Source of the DNA: Perkinsus olseni
Lineage: Eukaryota > Perkinsozoa > Perkinsida > Perkinsidae
NCBI GenBank assembly: GCA_013115135.1
Contig: JABANP010000117.1
Location: 1 to 64,000, forward strand
DNA length: 64,000 nt
Reading direction: 5' to 3'
Below are positions 10,215 through 21,500 of the stretch, piece by piece. The notes beneath the pieces were generated by a model. It was not told where the DNA came from. It did no database searches and worked only from the letters and a program-made list of their open reading frames with translations. A program made the translations under genes and the position numbers. Every line of letters begins with the position of its first letter. Position 1 is the first letter of the stretch.

Positions 10215-11092
10215 CGGGGAACCTCCATTCATACATTGCTGTTTCATACATTGCAGGTTTCGCCCACGATTGTTTCGTCTATGGTAGGGTTCATCCTGCT
10301 TGTTTCGTCCATGTTACTTCCGTACATCCTCATTCATACACACCTCTTTCGTCCACGGGTCTTAAGTACATGATTCTTTCGTCCACGCCGTTTCGTCCAA
10401 TCATGCTCTAACTCCGCTTCTTTCTTCCAGGGCTTTTCGTACAAGCCTTTCGTACACGTGAGCTTCACCATCACTATCTTCCCTTACCCCGATTCGAACC
10501 TGGGACCATCGTCATGCAAGTCGGGAGCTCTACCAATTCCGCTATTACCATCACCTACTACGACCTAATAATCTCACCGCCGCCTCTACTGGTGAGTCAC
10601 CAGTGGTGACGATCTAGCACTCCCCCACATCAGGTTGTCTCTGTGATGATTCCAGTGCCTAGAGGCTCCAAACATGAATGGAGCCAAGTTGAATAGGTTG
10701 GGGATCGCATGGGCGGTACTTTGTCGGAATTCAGAAGGAGTCTTACAGGTGAGTAGGTTAGCAGCTCAAGCTGATATTCCAGAGGCCGTGGGTTCATTTC
10801 CTTCGATAAACATTTGCGTGTCGTCAGTTTCATATGTACGAACCACTATTGGACGAATGAATTTTTTTCGAAAAGATCGTGGCCGAATAGATCACAACGA
10901 GCATATCTTTGGATCAACCGCCCGTGGACGAAATAATCGTGTACGAAACCGGTTATGGATGAAAAAATCGTGACCGAAACATACACTTTTTTGATGTACG
11001 AAAAGATCATGAATGAACCGAAATTTGTACGAAACAATCTTAGATCGAAGCTGCAGTGGACCAATCGATCATGGACGAATCGCGGTACACCC
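10215..11092 (+). mobile_element. 878-bp non-autonomous DNA element with TIR-like ends and subterminal boxes
   Basis: It is bounded by an exact 8-bp duplication (10207-10214 and 11093-11100). Its ends are imperfect inverted repeats: CGGGGAACCTCCATTCATAC inward from the left, and GGGTGTACCGCGATTCGTCC inward from the right end read on the other strand. Both ends carry arrays of TTTCGTMCA boxes in inverted orientation. An 8-bp duplication, short imperfect termini and subterminal repeat arrays together resemble non-autonomous hAT elements; this is inference, because no transposase is present. It sits between gag and protease of the Gypsy-like element, so it jumped after that element had landed. 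A tRNA-like stretch lies inside at about 10489-10556 (minus). Confidence 0.75.
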
Positions 11093-11100
11093 GTTTTTCC
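11093..11100 (+). repeat. 8-bp target site duplication, right side of the right element copy
   Basis: This exact copy of the octamer at 10207-10214 adjoins the element end GTACACCC. Confidence 0.75.
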
Positions 11101-12575
11101 AACACTGCTCTTCCGTATGGGTAACGTACTTGTTGCAATAGGTACACCACTTGTCTGCCTTCTTGGCAGGCTTGGAGTCGTTCTTGTTGGAGCCTTTGTC
11201 CTTGTCGGACTTTAGCACCACCATGCCATTTACCACCATTGGACCACTTACCACCATTGCCACCAGACCACTTCCCACCATTGCCACCACCAGCCCATTT
11301 ACCACCAGTGCCACCACCAGACCATTTACCACCACCAGACTCATGCTTGGTGTTGCCCTTCTTAGACTGCGCCTTATTAGCCTGATCGGCCGACTGGTCC
11401 CAGGGGAACTTCATGGACTGGGTCGTCTCGATGATGACCAGCTGATTTGCGACGTCTTCGTAACGTAGGGTATCCACATCCAGCCTCTCGGTGCGGATGT
11501 AGTCGTTATATCCCTTACGGAGGTCGGAGTTGACCGCAGATAGTAGCTGTACGGCACGATCATATCCGGACGGTAGTTGCATCTTGCGGAAGCTTAGGCA
11601 GCTGGATAGTCCTTGCCACGCTTGACGTTCACGAGCCAAGAACTGAGATATCCACTCGTCCTTCTTCTGACGTATAGAGGTCCATTTCCATTTTACATCA
11701 TCAGGAGTAACATAGCCAAGGTACATTCTCGTCCATACCTTCGTCACGGTGTAGAGTATACGGGTCCATAAGGCGTGCTTGTGTGGGCATATAAGCGAAT
11801 TACCAGGTAGACTGTCGAAGTCGGTGTCGTACGGTAGATCAGGCATCATGACATCACTGTCGCTGTCGGCGATGTTCCTAAGGGTCTCCTCGATGCTCTT
11901 GACATCTGGAGCAGTTAGGCAACAGGTTGCAATATCGTTGGCCTTTATCTTGACCAGCGTGTCCTGGGTATTGTCCATCTCACATAGGAGTAGGCATACA
12001 ATAACCGGTAGGGTCAGGTCATGGACTTGTTCTAGGTCCATAGTAACCTTCTGTAGCGCAGCCGTGAAGTCTTCCGCGTTCTTAGCGGTCCTGATTGGCG
12101 CCAAGGGATCACCACCCTTGCGAGTCAGGTAGTACTCTCGTAGTTGAGGTACGGTAGAAGCCCATGTAGCGTTGTACGTAGAGCTTGGGATAGACACCTT
12201 CGAGTATATCACCGATAGTGGGGATAGATAACCACTAGCACCACACTTGTTGAATGCCAAGCTGACGGTTGCTGACGCCTTCAGTTCGTCGAACTTAATG
12301 TCGTCGATAGGCGGGGTAGATTCCTCGCTCCCTGTGTTCTGGGTCGGCGTAGGATCGGCCCTCTTAGCCTCTAACCTTGATATACGGGTTAGTAGCTTGG
12401 AAACCACCATCTTGAGGGTCTCCACGTTCTTATCCTTTGGTGTATCAGAAGCACCAACACCAGCACCGTCTTCTTGGGCGTCGTCCTCGAATAGGGACTG
12501 ATACCACTCGTCGTCCGAGATGTTATCCTCTTGGATCCTCGAACTTTCCGATGTTGTACTGTTGTTGGCAACCAT
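11101..12575 (-). pseudogene. Gag of the Ty3/Gypsy-like element, frameshifted near its end
   Basis: The ATG at 12573-12575 starts an open frame of about 450 residues. A Ser/Asp/Glu-rich head is followed by a helical capsid-like core (FDELKASATVSLAFNKCG, WKWTSIRQKKDEWISQFLA, LRYEDVANQLVIIETTQS). A Gly/Lys/Trp repeat (GGKWSGG, GGKWAGG, about bases 11240-11330) precedes a frameshift near 11230. The other frame then shows a zinc-knuckle-like C-x2-C-x5-H-x4-C (WCTYCNKYVTHTEEQCW). The frame is cut by the DNA element at 11092. Protease-RT continues on its far side, so this is the first part of one element with order gag-protease-RT. The frameshift could once have been programmed but more likely reflects decay. 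Confidence 0.75.
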
Positions 12576-14426
12576 GATGACTCAATAACGTAACACTCCC
12601 GGATCTGATGCAGATACCTTCTACTGATAATATAGTTGAGTTAGGGGTGAGCAACTGGACCAGCGATAGAATAACCAAAGCTGTACTCTGATGATAGTAG
12701 TAGTTGATACGACGAAGGGATGATCACTCGCAGGAGGCGAGGAGCAGAGCAGATCGGAAAGTATTGGGGAATTACTGCAAAGACAAATGGCTACTCACTT
12801 ACAAGCGCACATAGTCACAACAGCAGATAATCGCATCAAATGTCCAGTGCTCGGACTAGCAGTTTCAGACTCGGCAACATGAAACGGTTGTGCCGCGCTA
12901 GCCACGATAATCGATACTTAGGGACTTAGAGACAGACGGTGTGGTACACGTAGAACTTTGAAGTTCGTGATAGAACTCTGAATTCCGTCACCAGTGTCTG
13001 GTCTTTCCTCAAAATAGATGCTCTAAGCCAAGTTTCGATAGGTCGTGAATCAGAAGTCCGCAGTTTGGAAGCTCCAATCCGCGTTCGAACCATCAATCTT
13101 CATAGACGGACCTTGAGACTTTGAAGCCAGCTACTAGGGCCTGGATCTTATAGCAACTCGAGGGAAGCAACGTTCGCGAACAGGATATTCGCTTTCGTTG
13201 CATGCAGCCCCTTCTGTAATGCTGGAGAGCCCACGATTACTGCAGTAGCAACCACATTAGTTTCTTCCAGAGATGTTTGTGTGCAATAAGCTGTACGAAT
13301 AAGGCCGCAGTACTTCAATTGAGTCCACTGCTAGAGTGAGTAAAGCTCGAGCAAGTTGCTCGAAGCAACCGCTACAACCGCGAGATGTCATGGTTGTGAG
13401 CATCGAAATGTGATGATGACGGATGCGAGCTCGACCCAGTCCTCCGACCCCTGGATTTGGAGGGAGAGTACTGAAGACCGATGACTCAACCTAGAGTGGC
13501 TATGGAGCCGGGCAGTTCTCTCGTGTCCTACAGAGCGTAGTGGCCGCTAACTTCCAGATGACGTCAAACACCGGCTGCTGCCCCGTTGCTGGCTCTAACA
13601 CTAATGAGTGGCAAACAGGTCAGAGCAAAGCCACACGCTGTTCACGCTCCCAACCATGGGGACTTCGCTCGTATTGTGCATTTCTGCCGCCAAGCTGCGA
13701 TCGTTCCTAGCAGGTCCACAAGGAGCCGATTCAGGCGACGTTAAGGAGCGGTTCCTGACTCGGGAATTCTGAGTCACAGGACCGTCGTAGTAGTTGCAAG
13801 TCCCTTGACATCATGAGCCATTTACGCGGATGGCCTCTCGAAATCTCATGCGGGTTATCCTTGCCGTCTGTCTGTTGTTGCGTCAGCGACAAGGGTGGAC
13901 TATCGGGGACTCCAGCACTCAAACTCTGAGTCTCAAAGAGGTGAATACAACCGAATCGAATGAGAGTGCAAGGAGTGTGCTATGATACGGCGCTCAGAGG
14001 TGGGACAACGATCAGCTGCGCTAGCAGCGCCTATTAGCTATGAAGCGATCACTTACCGCCACTGGCTCAGTCACTAAATTCTCAAAATCTGTCACTAAGT
14101 TCTAGTCTTATGTAGTTTTTGCGATAAACTTTTTGGTTCCACAGCCTACTTCATCATTGTGCTTGTCATTGGCCATCATGGCGAGTGTTTCCTCTTCCTT
14201 GGTCAACTCAAGACTCGTGGGGACAGACATAGTTCAAAAATTTATATACTCTTGGGTTCAGTATTCCATCTCAGAGGAATATCTTTCCGTTACACAAAAA
14301 GGGGCGCGCTCTAATGATTATGAGCACACTCCCGGCCTACGATAGTGCGACTTGTAGCACTGGGCATTATATACGATCTGTCTTGAGCGAAGACGCGGAC
14401 TGCACTGGGCGATCACCCCGTGGCGA
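12576..14426. other. Non-coding stretch between two retroelement fragments
   Basis: This stretch of 1.85 kb has no supported gene on either strand. By position it should hold the 5' leader and perhaps LTR of the minus-strand Gypsy-like element, and the 3' end of the second Pao-like element. I could not pair LTRs by eye, and no tRNA-primer site could be named with confidence. Confidence 0.4.
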
Positions 14427-16091
14427 TTACAGCAACTGGGCAATACAAGGGCGATCGATATCACCACAGGTAAAGTCCTTGTCTTTGTATTCGTCGTGAA
14501 CCTCCTTCGGGACGATAGTCCACACACCACAGTTATCACAGCCAACCCAGTAATCAGTAGGGCCAGTGAAGCCTTCGGGTAGCAGTGAGCGTTGCAGCTC
14601 GACCTTACCGTCCTCGGTAGTGGCATAGAAATAGTGGAGACTAGGGAACCTCCTCGACGAATGGACCGGAACAGGCTGGCTCGGTGTCCTCTTCTCGTCA
14701 GCTTGGGCTTCCTCGATAGACCTGGACTCACGAGCCGTGTACTCTCTGAGTTGGGCCTCGTTAAGATAGGCGAACCGAATATTGGATAAATGCACTTCAC
14801 CGAGAGGGCGTCCAATCAAAGACTCAACGATGACGAACTGCTTACCAGAGACGTACTCGCTCACTCGAACTGGCCCGTTCCATCGAGGGGACAGCTTACT
14901 GCTCGAAGGTGCCCGGACCCACAGAAGAGTGCCCTTGGTCAAGCCGATGTTGTCGAGTTGCCTTCTTCTCACATTTCTCTCAGCAAACTTGATAGATGCC
15001 TGTCGCACTTTGCGGACAAGGTGGTCTCGGTAACTCCTCAGTAGCTCTTCTTGTTCCCGACGGAATCCAATTATAGCCTCACTAGTGATCTTGAACGGCT
15101 TCTGGTCTTGGTGACCTTCTATGAATGGTCTCAGTCTCTCCGGCCTCGGCCGAGGCTCAAGCGCCGGTGGACCCCGCACTTGATAGGCGAACACCAGAGT
15201 GTGTGGTGAGACCGCTCCTTCTTCATCTCCGGCCGAGCTGTTGAGGCAGTGTGATATCATCGGCAGCAGTGTGTACCATGGTCTTAGGCTACTCCTAGAG
15301 GAGTTAGTGACACCATCTGAAGTTGCCAAGCGCAGAGAGCGTATGCAGCTCCACAGTTCAGCGTGTACCCTTTCAAGGTAGGCACGACGCTGTGCAGAAT
15401 ACGGCGGGTCGGTCACATGTAGTAGTTGGTTAGCGAGACACCAGCTCTGGAACACCTTCGACTGAAAGGCCTTGTCACAGTCTGAGGATATAACATATGG
15501 CCACCCGAACCGCCAACAATGCTCCTCTAGGAGCCGTACAGCCGTCAATGCCGTACGGTCGCTTGCAACATAGAATTGATTGGCGCCGGAGAAGGGGTCG
15601 GACACGTGTAGACAGTACTGCGGTGCAGTTGTGGTGGTGGTGAGCTCACCTCCTTGAACAGTGTCTTTAACGGGGCCAAGCCAATCGATGGAGAGGGCGT
15701 CATTGACAGCTAGGTGTACACGCGGGTTAATATGGGGATGCGTGTCGACCCACGCTCCAAGTCCTCGACTTCTCTGGCACCCTGGGCACTGCTTGAAGAA
15801 GTGTTTCACATCACGACGCATGGCCTTCCAGTAATACTTACCCTCCATAGCATTGACCTGATGTCGGGAGTTGCGGTGGCAGCATAGTGTGTGGAGAGCT
15901 GCGATAACGTCTTGACGAACACCATCCGGTACATATATAGCGCCCAGTTCGCCAGAGTCTCGGCCGACGTCCATACGCAGAACAGGAAGCATCTCGCCGT
16001 TGTGGGTGTTCTCGTCCTGAAGGACGTACATAGCCCGCAGTTTAGCTCTCTCTGCCGGCCCGAAGGGCTCCGTGTCGAAGTTCTCTGGCAT
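14427..16091 (-). pseudogene. Integrase of a second Pao-like element, with a C-terminal CW-type zinc finger
   Basis: An open frame of 554 residues on the minus strand. An HHCC zinc site comes first (LCCHRNSRHQ ... FFKQCPGCQRSRG, residues about 68-105). The DDE core follows: LSIDWLGPV, VISSDCDKAFQ, and Glu in AQRRAYLERVHAELW. A GPY/F-like domain comes next (WNGPVRVSEYVSGKQFVIV). The last 40 residues read YWVGCDNCGVWTIVPKEV, then about ten residues, then FTCGDIDRPC. That is the C-x2-C ... C-x6-C pattern, with paired tryptophans, of CW zinc fingers, which in other proteins read methylated histone H3 Lys4. The finger is in frame with the integrase. Upstream RNase H is in other frames, so the element is inactive here. 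Confidence 0.75.
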
Positions 16092-17522
16092 CTTGTGCTC
16101 GGCGCTGAGGGGAGGCCCCGTAAGAAGCCACTGTAAGGGTCTTCTTGTTGAGCCCTTGCAATCATCGAGTGAAGGCCTGAGGCAGCCTCCTTCACCTCAC
16201 TGTTGGTCGCCGACGCGAGAGAAGCGTCCACCGTTACATGGAAGAGAGAATGCTCCTCCTCAGCTTGATCCGGACCGCTGACCACAAGGTTGACAACGTC
16301 CGTAGAGCTCCGAGCTTTGCCCTGGTGAATGGAGTCGAGCCAAGCCTGCGCGTTCTCAATGTCCACGACTGCGGGGTCCAGACCGCGGCTGAAGGGGTCG
16401 GCGATATTCAGCGCCCCAGGACAGTGTTCGAACAGAACCACCGGTGGTCCTTGTGCAAGTTGTGGCATTGCTTCCGCAATGTCCAAGAGCAACCCTCGCA
16501 GCCTTCAGGCTGTGGTTGAACTCCCAGGCGCTCCAGCTCTTCGGGATCTTGCAAGCCTTATTGCCTTCTGTGTCATCCCTCAACCGGCGTAAGATCTTGT
16601 CGACTCTCTGCTTGACGATTAGTGAATCTGTGAAGACGCCAATCCTTCGAGTAGTGCTGAATGGGAAAAAGTCCCCGGTGAGAAGTTGATAGAGCGACTC
16701 CAGCCCTCGTTCTAGAGCGAGATGCTCTTTACGCACAATGCTCCACGAACACTGGTTTAGTGGCACCAAGGATGAGTTAGCATAGAGAGGGTTAACCAGA
16801 GAGCCGCCGACAACACACCAGCCTATAGCGTGGCTGCAGGCATCAGCATAAAGGTTGAGACTGGTGAGCGTGTTGACGTAGCGAGGATATCGGCGATGAT
16901 TGGCCAAGGCATTATACTCCTCGAGGATCTGGATGGTTTCCAACGACTCCTCCTTGCTGACAAAGTCGTCGAGCTTCTTGTTACGGATGTAAGCTTTCCT
17001 GAGGATAAGCTTCACCGACAGTAGCCTCCAGCTATGCAAACCGAGTATGTCGTGACAGAGATGTGCTCCCGAAAGAACTTCTCGAACGGTCAGCCGTCCG
17101 TTATCAGTGAAGTTCTTCCGGATATCCGTCAGATTGGCAGGTTTGGAGGCCACCGAGTCGTCAGCGCCCCAGACAATACCAAGGCCGGACACCTCCTTCT
17201 CCTCCCAGTCGTACTTGGTCTTAGCAGGATGTACCAGTTGACCCACGGATGCGGCGGCTGTCTTGTCCTCTTCATGTAGCTGAAGTAGTTGTTGTTGACT
17301 CCCGTTGCACCCTGTGATGACGTCGTCCATATACTTAGCTCTGGCGACCTTCTTGTAGACCAAATACGCCCAACGACGTCGAGCTTCGCCGCAGTGTGAC
17401 GTGTCTTTGACCTCCTTGGCATGACTTCGGCTTCTTGCTTCAGCAGTCTTCTTCTGCAATGCGAGCAAGAGATCCTGCGCATGCCCGCGTTGTTGGCGAA
17501 ATCTCAGCGGAAAACATAACAT
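16092..17522 (-). pseudogene. RT (3' part) and RNase H of the second Pao-like element
   Basis: This minus-strand text begins inside the RT near 17522 and is truncated upstream. It shows ARAKYMDDVITG (the YxDD box, about base 17330), GLGIVWGADD, and REVLSGAHLCHDILGLHSW, a block characteristic of Pao-like connection domains. RNase H follows as NLYADACSHAIGW and ALERGLESLYQLL. After a frameshift near 16490 it continues as FEHCPGALNIADPFSRG, the usual RNase H end. A second frameshift near 16100 leads into the integrase. The protein differs from the + strand Pao-like pol, so two separate families are present. Confidence 0.75.
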
Positions 17523-18538
17523 CTTGATCTATCGAGTTGCATCGAGTAAATCCATTTTCTGAGGAATTTTCCGGTATCCCGAGGATGGCTCTGGAGCTCA
17601 CCCGACGTTACTGACCCCTTACACTGCGCGGCTCTCGGGTTTTTGGTGAAGGTCGCCCGAAGGGCGACCTGAGTCCGGTTCCCGGTTAGCCTACACGGCC
17701 GAGCCGCGCCCGAAGATAATCGAGAAGATAAAGACAAGGACAGATGAGCTTGAGATATTTCGGCGTGGGACAGCTGTGCACTGCTAATTCCCAGCTGATA
17801 AGGCAGGCTAGACCAGCCTGGGCAAGGTTCACTTCTTCGTAGCTCTGACGCCCCCAGCGGCAAGTCTATGATCAAGCTCTTCATCAACAAGTCTTGAGTT
17901 GCCCTCACAACCATCGGCTGGGCGCACGCTAAACTCTTTTCAATCAGTCACGCGCCACAAAATCCTCACAACAGGTATTGCTGTATCGGTACATCCGTAT
18001 GCTGCTTGCGGGCGATGTTTGTCTGTCTGATAGGCTGGGTAAAATTGATAAACGTTTTGCTTGGATCTGTGTAATACATCATGTCCGACGTGTATAATTC
18101 CGTTTCCACTCAAGAAGCTTTTTTGAAAGGTTTTTGGCTATTTTGAAAAGAGCCATTCCGCGCGGATGACGGTCCTCACTCGCATTGCAATATGAGATTG
18201 GGATTTGGGCTTTCATCCTCTTGTGGATTCACATTTGCAATCAACAGGTTTTCCCTCAACGCCTGGAATGTAACGTGCAGTTGTCACCCTGGATGATTCA
18301 CCCTTATTACAACCCTTGACTCGCTAAAGGCCTCGTACCCTCTTCTTTACTTGAGTTGAAGAGAGCTGGTTTACGAGACGGCGCGATAAGCTCTGGGTCG
18401 TACCGCGGCGAACGAAATGGGATTCAACATGCGTTATGATGGACCGCCCCCCGTTGATGATGAGAATCAATCGGTGTTTGATGATGCTCAGTTGCCGCGT
18501 TGTTTATAGTAATTCAATCGTAGTTGGGCTGTGGTCTA
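17523..18538. other. Spacer between the retroelement zone and the first host gene
   Basis: No supported gene. A short hairpin lies at 17651-17669 (GGTCGCCC, loop GAA, GGGCGACC). Close by, at about 17675-17690, is a tRNA-like B-box relic read on the minus strand. The sequence upstream of 18539 must hold the promoter of the CPSF160-like gene, but no element can be named. Confidence 0.4.
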
Positions 18539-21500
18539 ATGTCCCATCAAGTCTACACTGAATGCTCCTCCCGAACCACCGTTGATTTCGCGTTAAAAGG
18601 CCGATTCATTGCGAATGTGGAGAGCAAAGAGGATGGCGACAGTGAAGGAGAGGATCTCGTTCTTATATGCGGTGGATGTCTCCTTAGGCTGTATCGTATA
18701 ACACCCAACTCGAGAGCTGAGGTAGTAGGAAAACGGGAGTATCTTTATTGCGCACAGCGAAGGTTGCTCCACCTGCTCTACGGAGTAACCTTCCCTCCTC
18801 ACCGGAAGGGAAGCATCTTTGACAATTTCGCTCACTGATGTATAGTCCGCATTCAGAAAAATAAAATCAGTCGAGAATATCACCCATCGATCTTCATATG
18901 CGAGCGATAACGATGTGAAATTCGAACTTGCGTATCGGTTCCGAATGGATCCACGTGTAATTCAGCATGATAGGCGACGGAGGGAAAGCTTGAGGGAGAA
19001 ATTATTCTATCTTACTACTCTCGAGTCCTCCGTCCGCTGAATCACACTACTAGGTTTGTTTGCGAGACCCTTCTCCCTGGCCGGTGTCATGACGCAGTGG
19101 TGTACCGCCGTCCCAGAGCTACAGTTGACAGCGACATGGATGATACTGCCGGAGAGCAGCAGGACCAAGTGCTGTTGATATTTAGAGATGGACAGGTAAC
19201 AGGGGTGCTTCTACGTAGTGATGAGGAAAAAGCGTGAAACTCGAACTGAACACGAGGAAGTCTGGTCGTATGTGAGGACTGGAGATTTTGGTTTTTCCGG
19301 AAATTTCGTCAGAATTTGCACCAGCTATCAGCCGTCCCTCAAGCTGTTTCTGTCAGCTATCGCTCCTGTGCTTCGACCCCTACGCCAATGCGATGCGATG
19401 TACGTGCAGCTATTCCCCATTATACGGCGGAGTGTCTCATGTCACCGGAGTAGAGGAGGCTACTGGGGCTGATGGCTCTAGTAGGACTTTCCTTACCCGT
19501 CTCGGTGTCGTCGTAGCGGCGTTGATAGGTACTCGTACAGTATCGGTGGTGGCGGAGACGGGCCACTGTTTGAATGATCCGCAGCATTGTACTGTGAGGG
19601 CGAGTGCGACGAGGTCTCTCTGCGCGATCACGGTCAGCGATAGACTGGGCCATCTCACTTTGTGTAAGTATCGTGAGGAAGGTAGACCTCCTGACGTGGG
19701 AGATTACCCTTTGTGAAATATCCTCCGGAGTATGGTCCTGTGTTTTACTTTTCCGTTCTCCTGAAGTGTCGGAGTTCAGACTGCTGCATAGGTACGTTGG
19801 GAGGCTCATCAATGGACATGGACGGAGATGATACGCAGCAGAGCGCAAGTGGATGCTCAGCGCAGGTCATGAATGGGGGAATGGGAGATTGGGATATCTT
19901 CGAGTTAGCGTAGGCCGTGGTGTCATTTTTGCAAGCGATTGCAGCCGCTGTATCAGCTGTCTCGTGGGGCAGATTGAGCGACCGCCTGCTCGACGGAGAG
20001 GCTTGTTTGCATCATTATCACATTCGACCAAAAATTGTGGCGGTTTTCTTATAAGTTTGGTATGATTATCAACGTACAATGGCGTCGCTGGCTTCACTGA
20101 TGTCGCTCTGTGGACTAGCTCGGCGAACAAGCTTCTACTTTAGACCGTCCAAATACGTCGGTTGTTGGGCTTATACTCGATCGATGATATGCAGTTCTTG
20201 GACACCCCATCGAGTGCCTCGAAGGATACTCTACCGGTAAAGGCTGTAGGGAGTTGCCGTGCGGAAGGAGAGGCATCGTACTGTCAGGTCTTGGCGGTCA
20301 TCGGCCCATCGTTTTTGAACCCTCATCCATCAGCAAGTCGTATGGAGCATAGCAGCCATAATGCATCTATGCTGAGCATATTGGCAGTGGATATGAGCAG
20401 GATTGTATCCACAGTAAGGCTCCGGAGGAAGCTGCTGCTCATGGCCGTTTGCTGTGTTAGAGTAGTGCTGCACTGGGCGGTTACGGACAGGGAGGAGCCC
20501 TTGGCCTGGGGTAAAACATTGGGATTGGTCGCTCGTGCGTGCTCGTAGGCCACCAGTGTGCTCGTAGAGAGCTGCTTTCAATCGGATGGAAACGCCTGGG
20601 GTGGCATTTTATTGCAAATTACACTGAATAACAGGGGCTGCATGCTCGCGAGTATCGAGCTCAAATACGCGGAGTCATGGCTTTGTTCTTCAGAGGAGGT
20701 TCTGCCGCATCACCCTGCGTGTCACCAGTATGGGCAGTCAAGAAATTGCCGTTGAATACCTTCTCGATAGTAGTGCGGGGGTTGGGATAATGTAGCGCTG
20801 GTTTCGTTCTACTAACATGTCGATACAGGCCCTAGTCCCCTTGAGTGTGTGGATTGAAAACTCAACGCATTGATTAGTCGGAATTATTCACAGCATAGAT
20901 GCATAGACTGGTCTAAACTGAAGTGGTTTGAATGGAGGACGTTCACTGGAATTTCGGGGGAGGGGGAACAGAGGGTGGTTGGTTCGAACCTCGGTCACAT
21001 TCCAAAGTGCAGGTTCCCTTGGGCCTTGGAACATCCATGCTGCTGTTATCGCCGGATGCGGTAGTAGCTGTGAGCGGAGGGTTTGGAGCGACATGGTGTC
21101 AGCCGACAACGGAGGTGATAAAGGGGAAGAGCGAGGATTCTGAAGCGGAAGTCATCTGTGAAATTAGTATAATCGTTTTGGTTCTGGGCGGTTAGCCGGA
21201 AGATCCTGTGTTCGATTCTGGGCATCTGATTTTTATCTCTTCGCATGGATATCGGTTCTCTTCGGTTCGCAGGCTGCATCTGCCAAGGAGCTCAAGCGGA
21301 CACGACTCCCCATCAAGCAACGAAACCTTCTAGACCAGCAGCTCTCGATGGACGGATGTGCAACTACTGTATGGAGGAGTGATGTGGTAGTTGCGGGCGG
21401 CATGGGGGGACGGCATGCAGCTCGCTACATGGTGGGCCGCTCGACGCTTCAAGATGCACGAAAACTTGCGAGGTTGAATCTTCGCAGTGGAGATTTCTCG

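Noticed and set aside
14318..14815. 165-codon minus frame overlapping the integrase
   Set aside because: It is a shadow frame of the integrase end and has no independent support.
17504..17914. 136-codon minus frame near the RT fragment
   Set aside because: No recognisable domain. It includes a hairpin and a B-box-like string (NRTQVALRATFTKNP), which is typical of translated SINE DNA.
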